The notes below the pieces were generated by a model that was not told the origin of the DNA, did no database searches, and was given only the letters and a program-made list of their open reading frames with translations. From CADEED01 sp035761265 (GTDB taxonomy: Bacteria; Pseudomonadota; Gammaproteobacteria; Steroidobacterales; Steroidobacteraceae): a DNA stretch of 64,000 nucleotides. This document shows, piece by piece, positions 28,858 through 36,484 of this stretch. Position numbers and translations under genes: made by a program. How positions within the stretch are numbered: the stretch's first letter is position 1; each line of letters starts with the position of its first letter. The stretch is taken from assembly GCA_035761265.1 (NCBI GenBank), contig DASTRL010000302.1:1-64000 (forward strand), given 5' to 3'.

Positions 28858-29919
28858 TCAGCGGCGCGCGAGCGCGGCCCCGAGAATCTTCGCCGTTACA
28901 TCGACGATGGGGATCACGCGCTCGTAGGCCATGCGCGTGGGACCGATGACGCCGATCACGCCGACGACTTCGTTGTCGGCGCTGTACGGCGCCGTGACCA
29001 TGCTCACGTCGTCGAGGATGCGAAAGCCCGACTCCTGGCCGATGAAGATCTGCACGCCGTCGGCGCGCAGGCTGTGGTCCAGCAGGTTGAGGATGTCGCG
29101 CTTCTCGTTGAACGCCTCGAACAGGCGGCGCAGCTTCTCGACCGAGGACAATTCGCCCGCGCCCATGAGGTTGGTCTCGCCGGCGATCACATACTCCATG
29201 CGATTGGATTCATCGGGCTTGAACACGCGCTCGGCCACCGAGATCGCGTCTTTCATCAGCGCGTTCATGGATTCGCGTGCCTCGTGCATCTCCCGCAGGA
29301 TCTCGGCGCGCACCTGCGCGAGCGTCTTGCCGCGACAGCGCTCGGTGAGGAAATTGGCCGCGCGCCGCAGCTCGTCGGGGGAGTGATAGCGCTCGAGCTG
29401 GATGATGCGGTTCTGCACCTCGCGATCGTTGAACACCATGATGACGAGCGCGCGGTTGTCCGAGAGCCCGACGAACTCGATCTGCGTGATCGACGCCTGC
29501 TGAGTGCGCGGCAGAGTCACCACGCCTGCGAGACGCGTCACGTTCGACAGCAGCTGCGAGGCGGCGGCCACCAGGGCCTTGGAATCTTCGTGCGCGGTTT
29601 CGAGCTGGCGCCGCAGCTCTGCGAATGCCGGATCGTCGTCGATGGGGGTCCGCGCCTTGAGCAGCGAATCGACGAAGAAGCGGTAGCCCTTGTCGGTGGG
29701 AATGCGGCCCGCCGAGGTATGCGGGGAACTGACGAAGCCCAGCCTTTCGAGGTCGGCGACGATGTTGCGGATGGTGGCCGAGGACAGGGCCAGGCCCGAC
29801 TCGCGCGACAGAGACCGCGAACCCACGGGCTGTCCGTCACGGATGTAGCTGCCGACGAGCACCTTGAGCAGCAGTTGTTCGCGCTCCGAAAGCGTCTCGT
29901 CCGAGGTCTCGTTGATCAC
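28858..29919 (-). CDS. hrcA: Heat-inducible transcription repressor HrcA
   Basis: Repressor that binds CIRCE elements and is held active by GroEL in other bacteria. 353 aa with an N-terminal winged helix (LLLKVLVGSYIRDGQPVGSRSL, LSSATIRNIVADLERLGFVSSPHTSAGRIPTDKGYRFFV). The GAF-like and dimerisation regions contain GVIGVIGPTRMAYERVIPIVD. The start is GTG 29919 with a weak Shine-Dalgarno. First gene of hrcA-grpE-dnaK-dnaJ. No CIRCE inverted repeat was found near hrcA, grpE or dnaK; its target may be groESL elsewhere. Confidence 0.95.
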   Translation of the reverse strand: MINETSDETLSEREQLLLKVLVGSYIRDGQPVGSRSLSRESGLALSSATIRNIVADLERLGFVSSPHTSAGRIPTDKGYRFFVDSLLKARTPIDDDPAFAELRRQLETAHEDSKALVAAASQLLSNVTRLAGVVTLPRTQQASITQIEFVGLSDNRALVIMVFNDREVQNRIIQLERYHSPDELRRAANFLTERCRGKTLAQVRAEILREMHEARESMNALMKDAISVAERVFKPDESNRMEYVIAGETNLMGAGELSSVEKLRRLFEAFNEKRDILNLLDHSLRADGVQIFIGQESGFRILDDVSMVTAPYSADNEVVGVIGVIGPTRMAYERVIPIVDVTAKILGAALARR

Positions 29920-30038
29920 CTGGAAAACCTACCTAAGCCGCATTCGGCCCGTCAAGAAAGACTGATCCGTCATCATTCCACGGATTTCGATGTGATTCAG
30001 CGCATTGGCCGCGTGTGTGTCCCATGCTACAAGGCGGC

Positions 30039-30932
30039 ATGGCACTACCGGCGCAAGCTTGCGCGCTCATAGGCCGATTCAGCGACGCACGCGTTGCGGA
30101 GTCCGCGCTGACGCTCCTGCCGCACCTTCGCCAGCGCGGCGTGCGCGCGCTGCTGTCGGATTCCGATCCACTCGATGCTTCGGCGGACCTCGCCACGCGC
30201 GTGCCCGAAAGCGAAATCGCCGAACGCGCGGACCTGGTCATCGCCATCGGCGGCGACGGCACTCTTCTCTATGCGGCCCGACTCGTGGCCCACAAGGGCG
30301 TGCCGCTGATCGGCATCAACCGCGGCCGCCTGGGCTTCCTCACCGACGTGCTGCCACAGGACATGCTCGCATCGGTGGATGCCGCCATCGAGGGGCGCTG
30401 CGAGCGCGATCAGCGCGCACTGCTGGAGGCGCGGTTGATCGCTGCCGGCGGCGGCGAAACACGTGCGCTGGCGCTGAACGACGTGGTGCTGCAGAAGTGG
30501 CAGACCGGCCGCATGCTGGATTTCGAGACCTGGATCGACGGCGCCTATGTGAACACCCACGGCGGCGACGGCCTGGTGGTCGCAAGCTCCACCGGTTCCA
30601 CGGCCTACGCGCTGTCTTGCGGCGGCCCGATCGTCGCGCCGCATCTCGATGCGCTGGTGGTGGCGCCCATCTGCCCGCATACGCTCTCTGACCGGCCCAT
30701 CGTGGTGTCGGGCCGTTCGGTGATCTCGGTGAAACTCATCGATCGACCGGACACCCGCGCGCAAATCACCTGCGATGGAGTGCCGCTCGGCGAGCTGCAG
30801 CCCGGCGATCGCCTCGAGGTGCATCCCACCGAGCGCAAGATCACGCTGTTGCATCCGACGCGCTTCGAATACTACCGGCTGCTGCGATCCAAGCTCCACT
30901 GGGGCCGCGGCAGTTTCCACCCGCCCGAGTGA
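30039..30932 (+). CDS. nadK: NAD kinase
   Basis: ATP-dependent phosphorylation of NAD to NADP. 297 aa from ATG 30039. The catalytic GGDGTLLYAARL motif, NRGRLGFLTD, ALNDVVL and the second glycine-rich motif THGGDGLVVASSTGSTAYALSCGGPI are all present. The ATG at 30039 gives the usual N-terminus before the first strand (ACALIGRFSD); upstream GTG 30015 and ATG 30024 are alternatives. Divergent from hrcA. A TACAAG box lies 5 nt before this ATG. Followed by recN after 3 nt. Confidence 0.95.
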   Translation: MALPAQACALIGRFSDARVAESALTLLPHLRQRGVRALLSDSDPLDASADLATRVPESEIAERADLVIAIGGDGTLLYAARLVAHKGVPLIGINRGRLGFLTDVLPQDMLASVDAAIEGRCERDQRALLEARLIAAGGGETRALALNDVVLQKWQTGRMLDFETWIDGAYVNTHGGDGLVVASSTGSTAYALSCGGPIVAPHLDALVVAPICPHTLSDRPIVVSGRSVISVKLIDRPDTRAQITCDGVPLGELQPGDRLEVHPTERKITLLHPTRFEYYRLLRSKLHWGRGSFHPPE

Positions 30933-30935
30933 GCC

Positions 30936-32642
30936 ATGCTGACCCACCTGCAGATTCGTGACTTCGCCATCATCGATCTCATCGAGCTCGAAGTGCGTGC
31001 CGGTCTCACCGTGCTCACCGGAGAAACCGGCGCCGGCAAGTCGATCGTGGTCGATGCGCTGGCATTGCTCGCCGGTGGCAAGGGTGGCGCCGAAGTGGTG
31101 CGCGCCGGCACCGAGCGCGCCGAGCTCTCGGCCACCTTCGACATCAGCGACAGCGCCCAGGAACTGCGCGACCTGCTCGCCGAGCAGTCGGTCGAGGCCG
31201 GCGAGGAGCTCACGGTCAGGCGCGTGATCGCCGCGGACGGCCGCTCGCGCGGCTACCTCAACGGCGTTTCCGTGCCGCTGAACCTGTTGCGCGACGTCGG
31301 CGGGCTGATCGTCGACATCCACGGCCAGCACGAATTCCAGTCGCTGACGCGCTCCGCCGCGCAGCGCGAGTTGCTCGACGAATTCGGCAAGCACGTGGAT
31401 CTCGCCGGCAACGTGCGCGAGGCGCACAAGATCTGGATCGCGCTGGTCAATCGCGCCGTCGAGCTGGAAGGCAAGGCCAAGGACCGCGACGCGCGCATCG
31501 AGATGCTGCGGTTCCAGGTCAACGAGCTCAAGGCGCTCGACCTCAAGGAAGGTGAGGTCGCGCAACTCACCGAAGAGCGCACGCGGCATTCGAACCGGGG
31601 CCGCCTCGCCGAAGCGGCGCAGACTGCGGTCGGCCTGCTCTATGACTCCGACGACGGCAATGCGCACGCCACGGCGTCGCGCGCCCTCGCCGGCATCAAG
31701 ACGCTTTCGGGCGTCGATCCGCGCCTGGCGAAGGTCGTGCCCATGGTGGACGAAGCCACCATCCAGATCCGCGAGGCGGCGCGCGAGCTGTCGCGTTACC
31801 TCGAGACCCTGGACATCGATCCGGCACGTCAGGAGGAAGTCGAGCGGCGGCTCGCGGCCGTCGAAGAGCTGAGTCGCAAGCATCGCGTGACGGCCAGCGA
31901 GCTCGTCGGCCGGGCCGCGCAGCTCGAGAACGAACTCGCCGAGCTCGACAGCGCCGATCACAACCTCAATGCGCTCAAGAAGCAGCAGGCCGAAGCGCTC
32001 GACGCCTATCGCAAGCTCGCCACGCAGTTGTCCCTGTCGCGCCAGACCGCGGCGCGCACGCTGTCGAAGGACATCACCGCGCGCATGCAGACGCTCGGCA
32101 TGGCTGGCGGACGCTTCCTCATCGATGTGAGCCAGTCCAACGGCGAGCCTTCGGTTCACGGACTCGACGCCATCGAGTTTCGCGTGACGGCGAATCCGGG
32201 CCAGCCGCTCCGCCCGCTCGCCAAAGTCGCCTCGGGCGGTGAACTGTCCCGACTGTCGTTGGCGGTGCAGGTGGCCTGTTCCGCCAAGGACACACGCTGC
32301 ATGGTGTTCGACGAGGTGGATTCAGGCGTCGGCGGCGCCGTCGCCGAAATCGTCGGACGCGAGCTCAAGGCGCTCGGCTTCTCCGGCCAGGCGCTGTGCG
32401 TGACGCATCTGCCGCAGGTGGCCGCGCAGGGACACCATCAGCTGCGAGTCTCGAAGCTCACCGACGGCAAGACCACGCGCACCACGATCGCGGAGCTCAC
32501 CATGGACGAGCGCGTCGAGGAAGTCGCGCGCATGCTGGGCGGCAAGGAGATCACCGGAAAGGCGCGCGAACACGCACGCGAAATGCTGCAGATGGCGGGC
32601 AATCCGGATCAGAAGGCGCGCAGCTCCCGGCGCAAGGCCTGA
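30936..32642 (+). CDS. recN: DNA repair protein RecN
   Basis: SMC-like ATPase for double-strand-break repair, 568 aa. The N-terminal MLTHLQIRDFAIIDLIELEV and Walker A LTGETGAGKSIVVDAL are followed by IVDIHGQHEFQSL and a long coiled-coil middle. The C-terminal signature LKVASGGELSRLSLAVQV precedes Walker B CMVFDEVDSGVGGAVAEIVG and the VTHLPQVAAQG switch. Directly downstream of nadK, as in many Gammaproteobacteria; convergent with fur. No LexA-type box was recognised. Confidence 0.96.
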   Translation: MLTHLQIRDFAIIDLIELEVRAGLTVLTGETGAGKSIVVDALALLAGGKGGAEVVRAGTERAELSATFDISDSAQELRDLLAEQSVEAGEELTVRRVIAADGRSRGYLNGVSVPLNLLRDVGGLIVDIHGQHEFQSLTRSAAQRELLDEFGKHVDLAGNVREAHKIWIALVNRAVELEGKAKDRDARIEMLRFQVNELKALDLKEGEVAQLTEERTRHSNRGRLAEAAQTAVGLLYDSDDGNAHATASRALAGIKTLSGVDPRLAKVVPMVDEATIQIREAARELSRYLETLDIDPARQEEVERRLAAVEELSRKHRVTASELVGRAAQLENELAELDSADHNLNALKKQQAEALDAYRKLATQLSLSRQTAARTLSKDITARMQTLGMAGGRFLIDVSQSNGEPSVHGLDAIEFRVTANPGQPLRPLAKVASGGELSRLSLAVQVACSAKDTRCMVFDEVDSGVGGAVAEIVGRELKALGFSGQALCVTHLPQVAAQGHHQLRVSKLTDGKTTRTTIAELTMDERVEEVARMLGGKEITGKAREHAREMLQMAGNPDQKARSSRRKA

Positions 32643-32658
32643 AGCCGGGTCGAATTCT

Positions 32659-33111
32659 TCAGCTGTTCCTGCCGGCCGTCTTCTGCGCGGCCTTGAACGA
32701 CGGGCAGCCCGGCTTGCGGCAGTGTCCGTACAGCGTCATCGCGTGGTCGCGCAGTTCATAACCCAGCCGTTGCGCAATCGCCTCCTGCCGCTCCTCGATC
32801 GACTCGTCGACGAACTCTTCGACGCGGCCGCAGTCAAGACACACGATATGGTCGTGATGGGTCCCCTGATTGAGCTCGAAGACCGCCATCCCATCTTCGA
32901 AATGATGTCGCGACACCAGCCCCGCGGCCTGGAACTGCGTGAGCACGCGATACACCGTCGCGAGGCCGATGTCCTCGTTGGACTCGATCAGTCGCTTGTA
33001 GATGCCCTCGGCGGACATGTGTCGGGTCGGGCTGCCCTCGAGGATCTCCAGGATCTTGAGTCGCGGACCCGTGACCTTCAGCCCCGCCTTGCGCAGGTCC
33101 TTGCTTTCCAA
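32659..33111 (-). CDS. fur: Ferric uptake regulator Fur
   Basis: Iron-responsive repressor, 150 aa. N-terminal winged helix LRKAGLKVTGPRLKILEIL. Zinc/iron site residues HHDHIVCLDCGRVEEF (with the CxxC) and the C-terminal CRKPGC. The start is taken as TTG 33111, preceded by CAGGAGG at good spacing, giving (M)ESKDLRKAGLKVT as in homologues; a longer in-frame ATG exists at 33174. Divergent from bamE and convergent with recN, the conserved recN-fur-bamE layout. Confidence 0.94.
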   Translation of the reverse strand: MESKDLRKAGLKVTGPRLKILEILEGSPTRHMSAEGIYKRLIESNEDIGLATVYRVLTQFQAAGLVSRHHFEDGMAVFELNQGTHHDHIVCLDCGRVEEFVDESIEERQEAIAQRLGYELRDHAMTLYGHCRKPGCPSFKAAQKTAGRNS

Positions 33112-33138
33112 GCCAACGGCCTCCTGAAAACGATACGG

Positions 33139-33144
33139 TATGAT
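33139..33144 (+). promoter_or_regulatory. -10-like TATGAT 8 nt before the bamE start
   Basis: TATGAT then GCGCCACC then the bamE ATG. No Shine-Dalgarno lies between; consistent with a leaderless or near-leaderless mRNA. Confidence 0.4.
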
Positions 33145-33152
33145 GCGCCACC

Positions 33153-33722
33153 ATGAAACGCCTTGCACTATCAACCATCTTGCTCGCCGCGGCCTCGATG
33201 CTCGCGTCGGGCTGCGTCTACAAGATGAACATCCAGCAGGGCAACTACCTGGTCGCCGACTCCGTATCGCAGCTCAAGGAAGGCATGACGCGCAGCCAGG
33301 TGCGCTTCCTGCTCGGCACACCCATGGTGCCGGACGCCTTCGATGACTCACGTTGGGACTACTACTACTTCTTCAGCTCCCGCCACATCAAGCAGCCGCT
33401 CAAGCGCCGCCTCACCGTGTATTTCCAGGACGAACGCGTGCAGCGATTCGAGAACCAGGGCGTCCCGACCAAGACCGACCTCGAGCAACTGGAGCGCGAT
33501 CTGAAGAAGGCGATCGCCGACAACAAGAAGCACGAGCGCAAACCCAGTCTGTGGAAACGCATGACCGGACGCGGTGGGGAGAAGTCGGGAAGTGCCGAGC
33601 CCCAGGCCGTACCTGCCGGGCCTAAGACTTCGACCGAGGCGCAGGGCCAGCAGCCGCCGGATCCCGTGCCGCCCTCCGAGCCTGCGCCCGCTCCCGCCGG
33701 GACTCCCTCGGGTCAGCCTTGA
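33153..33722 (+). CDS. bamE: Outer-membrane assembly lipoprotein BamE (SmpA)
   Basis: Component of the BAM complex that inserts beta-barrel proteins. The lipoprotein signal MKRLALSTILLAAASMLASGC places the lipidated Cys at 21. The conserved core contains IQQGNYLVADSVSQLKEGMTRSQVRFLLGTPMVPDAFDDSRWDYYYFF. After about residue 115 there is a non-conserved charged and then Pro/Ala-rich tail of about 70 residues that most BamE proteins lack. Its last 101 bp overlap the convergent rnfH gene. Confidence 0.95.
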   Translation: MKRLALSTILLAAASMLASGCVYKMNIQQGNYLVADSVSQLKEGMTRSQVRFLLGTPMVPDAFDDSRWDYYYFFSSRHIKQPLKRRLTVYFQDERVQRFENQGVPTKTDLEQLERDLKKAIADNKKHERKPSLWKRMTGRGGEKSGSAEPQAVPAGPKTSTEAQGQQPPDPVPPSEPAPAPAGTPSGQP

Positions 33723-33942
33723 GCGGCCTGTAGAGCTCGATCCGGTCGCCGTCGCGCGGCACGGCAGCGCGGTCGCACAACGCACCGAAGATCCCGACCG
33801 GACCGTCCCACGGCACCGCGACGTCGCCGGCCAGCGCGCGCGCCGCGACCAGCGCGTCGGCCACCGTACTCTCCTCGGCGAGCGTGACCCGCCACGACCA
33901 CTGGCGCACGGGCAGCGCGAACGTCACGGTGACCGTCTTCAT
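33622..33942 (-). CDS. rnfH: RnfH / UPF0125 ubiquitin-like protein
   Basis: 106-aa protein of the RnfH family (beta-grasp fold, function uncertain). Motifs: VTVTFALPVRQWSWRVTLAEESTVADAL and VGIFGALCDRAAVPRDGDRIELYRPLKADPRESRRERA. The ATG at 33942 is 4 nt after the ratA stop, the usual ratA-rnfH pair. A basic Arg/Ala-rich tail ends the protein, and this 3' part is antisense to the bamE tail. Confidence 0.92.
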   Translation of the reverse strand: MKTVTVTFALPVRQWSWRVTLAEESTVADALVAARALAGDVAVPWDGPVGIFGALCDRAAVPRDGDRIELYRPLKADPRESRRERAQARRAARDPAAAGPAPRSKS

Positions 33943-33946
33943 CGGG

Positions 33947-34381
33947 CTAGCTACCGCGCGAATCCCGCGCCCGCCTGACGAAGGCATCGACCAGCGAGCC
34001 GGCCGTATCCTCGAACAGCGGCTCGAACAGCGCGCCCGAGAGGCGGTTGGCGAACTCGAAGCGCATCTCGAGCTCCACCCGGCAACCGAGCTCCCCGAGC
34101 GGCGTCAGGGTCCATAGCCCTTCGAGTACGCGGAACGGGCCGCTCACGAACTGCATCAGTACGCGCCGATGCGGTTCGAGCAGGTTGCGGGTCGTGAACG
34201 CAGCCTTGAGCGGCCCGCGCTTGATGCTGAGGGTGGCCAGCATCTCGCGGTCGGTGCGCGATTCGACGCGTGCCGCCGTGCAATACGGCACGAATTCCGG
34301 ATAGCGCTCGACGTCGTTGATGAGCGAGTACATGCGCGCGGGCGTTTCCGCGATCAATGCCGATCGTTTGACTTCACGCAT
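33947..34381 (-). CDS. ratA: RatA-type START/polyketide-cyclase-like protein
   Basis: 144 aa. Family first described in E. coli as toxin RatA that blocks 70S assembly, and as the bacterial counterpart of coenzyme Q-binding Coq10; the native role is debated. Motifs: KRSALIAETPARMYSLINDVERYPEFVPYCTAARV and FANRLSGALFEPLFEDTAGSLVDAFVRRA. Upstream of rnfH and divergent from smpB. TATAAA lies 9 nt before its ATG with no Shine-Dalgarno. Confidence 0.93.
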   Translation of the reverse strand: MREVKRSALIAETPARMYSLINDVERYPEFVPYCTAARVESRTDREMLATLSIKRGPLKAAFTTRNLLEPHRRVLMQFVSGPFRVLEGLWTLTPLGELGCRVELEMRFEFANRLSGALFEPLFEDTAGSLVDAFVRRARDSRGS

Positions 34382-34390
34382 GGGCCCGCA

Positions 34391-34396
34391 TTTATA
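34391..34396 (-). promoter_or_regulatory. -10-like TATAAA 9 nt before the ratA start
   Basis: Minus strand TATAAA, then TGCGGGCCC, then ATG. Part of the 39-bp divergent ratA/smpB promoter region. Confidence 0.4.
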
Positions 34397-34407
34397 CACG
34401 ACGCAAG

Positions 34408-34413
34408 TACAAT
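34408..34413 (+). promoter_or_regulatory. -10-like TACAAT 7 nt before the smpB start
   Basis: TACAAT then CGCGTCC then GTG of smpB. No Shine-Dalgarno sequence. Confidence 0.4.
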
Positions 34414-34420
34414 CGCGTCC

Positions 34421-34894
34421 GTGAGCAAGCCCGACAAGAAGGACACCCAACGCCTGATCGCCGAGAACCGCAAGGCGCGCCACGACTATTTCATCGAGGA
34501 GCGGCTCGAGGCCGGGCTCGTGCTGCAGGGCTGGGAGGTCAAGTCGATGCGCGCCGGCAAGGCGCAGATCGCCGAGGGCTACGTGTACCTCAAGGACGGC
34601 GAAGCCTTTCTTTTCGGTGCGCAGATCACGCCGCTCAGCACCACCTCGACGCACGTCGCCGCCGAGCCCAAGCGCACGCGCAAACTACTGCTCAACAAGT
34701 CCGAGCTGTCGCGCTTGATCGGCAGCGTCGAGCGCAAGGGCTATACGCTGGTGCCCCTCGACCTGCACTGGAAGGATGGCCGCGCCAAGCTCGAAATCGG
34801 CCTCGCCAAGGGCAAGAAGCAGCACGACAAGCGCGCCACCGAGAAAGAGCGCGACTGGAATCGCGACAAAGCCAGAATCCTCCGACGGGGTTGA
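34421..34894 (+). CDS. smpB: SsrA-binding protein SmpB
   Basis: Trans-translation factor, 157 aa, that delivers tmRNA to stalled ribosomes. Motifs IAENRKARHDYFIEERLEAGLVLQGWEVKSMRAGK, YVYLKDGEAFLFGAQITPL, KLLLNKSEL and the basic tail GLAKGKKQHDKRATEKERDWNRDKARILRRG. The GTG at 34421 is the only start giving the family N-terminus. Its RNA partner ssrA lies 42 nt downstream on the same strand. Confidence 0.96.
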   Translation: MSKPDKKDTQRLIAENRKARHDYFIEERLEAGLVLQGWEVKSMRAGKAQIAEGYVYLKDGEAFLFGAQITPLSTTSTHVAAEPKRTRKLLLNKSELSRLIGSVERKGYTLVPLDLHWKDGRAKLEIGLAKGKKQHDKRATEKERDWNRDKARILRRG

Positions 34895-34936
34895 AGCACG
34901 CGGCCCGGACTCCATGTATGCTGCCCACTCCTTTAC

Positions 34937-35290
34937 GGGGGCGACCGGTTTCGACGTGGGTTGCGAACCGTGAGAGGCGTACCGAGGGTGTATGGACCTC
35001 GTAAATCCCTATGCAAATCATAGTTGCCAACGACGACAACTACGCTCTGGCTGCCTAGTCGCAGCTGACCCCTGGACCAGCTGGTGCCTATGCCACTGAA
35101 ACCAGGGTCGCGCTCATAGGATCGCGGTTCCGTGTGCTACGGGCGGAACCGTTAAGAGTCACCGCAGCTGGCCGGACGTCTTCCCTGCTCTTCGGGTAGC
35201 GGACGGTGAGAAAACAAAGAAGCAGCTACGTACGTAGAGCCTCACGTCTAGTGCTTGCGGACGCGGGTTCAATTCCCGCCGCCTCCACCA
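34937..35290 (+). ncRNA. ssrA: tmRNA (SsrA), tag ANDDNYALAA
   Basis: 354 nt. The tRNA-like ends pair: 5' GGGGGCGA with 3' CGCCTCC followed by encoded ACCA, and the T-loop GGTTCAATTCC is present. The resume codon is GCC at 35026, and the tag frame 35026-35058 encodes ANDDNYALAA before TAG. With the incoming Ala the tag is AANDDNYALAA, one residue different from the E. coli AANDENYALAA. Immediately downstream of smpB. Confidence 0.97.
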
Positions 35291-35297
35291 ACACGCA

Positions 35298-35322
35298 GGC
35301 TCCTCGAGTCCCTCGAGGAGCC
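35298..35322. terminator. strong hairpin after ssrA
   Basis: GGCTCCTCGAG-TCC-CTCGAGGAGCC, 11 perfect base pairs, beginning 7 nt after the tmRNA CCA end. It is followed by TTCC only, so the U tract is weak. It probably ends ssrA and may also serve the convergent EF-hand gene. Confidence 0.65.
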
Positions 35323-35346
35323 TTCCTCGCGTGGGCTCCTTCGCGT

Positions 35347-35571
35347 TCAGGCGTTCAGCCACCAGTCGCGGAATTCGTCGATGTTGATCCGCCCATTCCC
35401 GTCGACGTCGGTCGCGCCGAATCCGATGCGCAGCTCCTCGTCTGCAAGCTCATCGTCGAGCTCCCGGGCGAGCGCCCGGAATTCGGCGAAGTCGATCTGC
35501 CCGTCGTGATCGGCGTCCGCGCGGGCGAACAGCGCATCGATTTCAGCCAGTTCTTCGATTCTGCCGATCAT
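35347..35571 (-). CDS. EF-hand calcium-binding protein (calerythrin/calmodulin-like), 74 aa
   Basis: Small acidic protein consisting of a pair of canonical EF-hands: loop 1 DADHDGQIDFAE (about residues 18-29) and loop 2 DVDGNGRINIDE (about 54-65). Each has Asp at positions 1, 3 and 5, Gly at 6, a hydrophobic residue at 8 and Glu at 12. No signal peptide. The start overlaps the 3' end of the amidase gene by 29 nt on the same strand, so it is probably the last gene of that unit. Role unknown (calcium buffer or sensor). Confidence 0.82.
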   Translation of the reverse strand: MIGRIEELAEIDALFARADADHDGQIDFAEFRALARELDDELADEELRIGFGATDVDGNGRINIDEFRDWWLNA

Positions 35572-36484
35572 GATTGCCTCCGTCGTAGGTAGTCAGGACA
35601 CCATACAGCTCCGGCCGGCGATCGCGGAACACGAACCAGTTGCTGCGCAAATCGTCGATCTCCGCCAGGTCGAACTTCGCCGTGATGACCGCCTCGTGCT
35701 CTTCGTCCGCCTCGGCAACCTTGGCGCCGGTGGCGTCGGCGATGAAGCTCGAGCCGTAGAAGCGGATGTAGAGCTGCTCCGGCGCCTGGCTGGCGCGTTC
35801 CGTGCCGATGCGGTTCGAGACGACGACGGGCATCAGGTTCGCGGCGGCGTGACCCTGCTGCGTGCGCTGCCAGTGGTCGCGCGAATTCACCGGCAGGGCC
35901 GGGGGTGGCTCACTGCCGATCGCCGTCGGGAACAACAGGATTTCGGCGCCCATCAGCGCCATGGCGCGCGCGGTCTCCGGAAACCACTGGTCCCAGCAGA
36001 TCCCCACCCCGATGCGGGCGTACTTCGTCTGCCACACCTTGAAGCCGGTGTCGCCGGGGCTGAAGTAGTTCTTTTCCTGGTATCCCGGCCCGTTCGGAAT
36101 GTGCGCCTTGCGGTAGACGCCGAGGATCGTGCCATCCGCATCGAGGATGGCGATCGAATTGAAGTACGAGTTGTTGGCCTTCTCGAAGAAGCTGATGGGC
36201 AGAACCACGCCGAGCTCGCGCGCGATCGGCGCGAAATGCCGGATGGCGCGATTGTCGGCAACGCTCGTGGCCAATCGCAGGTGGCGTGAATCCTGTTCGA
36301 TGCAGAAGTACGGCGTCTCGAACAGTTCCTGGATGAGGATGACCTGCGCGCCGCGTCCCGCCGCCTCGCGCACCAGCCGCTCGGCGGTGGCGATGTTCCG
36401 GTCGATGTCCCAGTTGCAGGCGAACTGCGTGGCAGCCACGGTGACTTCGCGCTTCCTGCGGGTGAGATGTGCGGGCTGGTTCAT
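35543..36484 (-). CDS. aguB: N-carbamoylputrescine amidase (AguB-like, carbon-nitrogen hydrolase)
   Basis: Nitrilase-superfamily enzyme, 313 aa, that in this subfamily hydrolyses N-carbamoylputrescine to putrescine. The Glu-Lys-Cys triad is visible: E in LIQELFETPYF, K in YRKAHIPNGPGY and C in GVGICWDQWFPETAR. Also AIGSEPPP and RIGTE typical of the AguB branch. No agmatine deiminase (aguA) is present in the window. It overlaps the upstream FAD oxidase gene by 4 nt, so the physiological substrate here is less certain. Confidence 0.88.
   Translation of the reverse strand: MNQPAHLTRRKREVTVAATQFACNWDIDRNIATAERLVREAAGRGAQVILIQELFETPYFCIEQDSRHLRLATSVADNRAIRHFAPIARELGVVLPISFFEKANNSYFNSIAILDADGTILGVYRKAHIPNGPGYQEKNYFSPGDTGFKVWQTKYARIGVGICWDQWFPETARAMALMGAEILLFPTAIGSEPPPALPVNSRDHWQRTQQGHAAANLMPVVVSNRIGTERASQAPEQLYIRFYGSSFIADATGAKVAEADEEHEAVITAKFDLAEIDDLRSNWFVFRDRRPELYGVLTTYDGGNHDRQNRRTG

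Noticed and set aside
33112..33152. Fur box in the fur/bamE divergent promoter region
   Set aside because: Only loose GATA-like matches; no 19-bp GATAAT-type palindrome.
34891..34922. TTGAAG / TATGCT as the ssrA promoter
   Set aside because: The spacer is about 20 bp, too long for a confident sigma-70 call; ssrA may also be read through from smpB.
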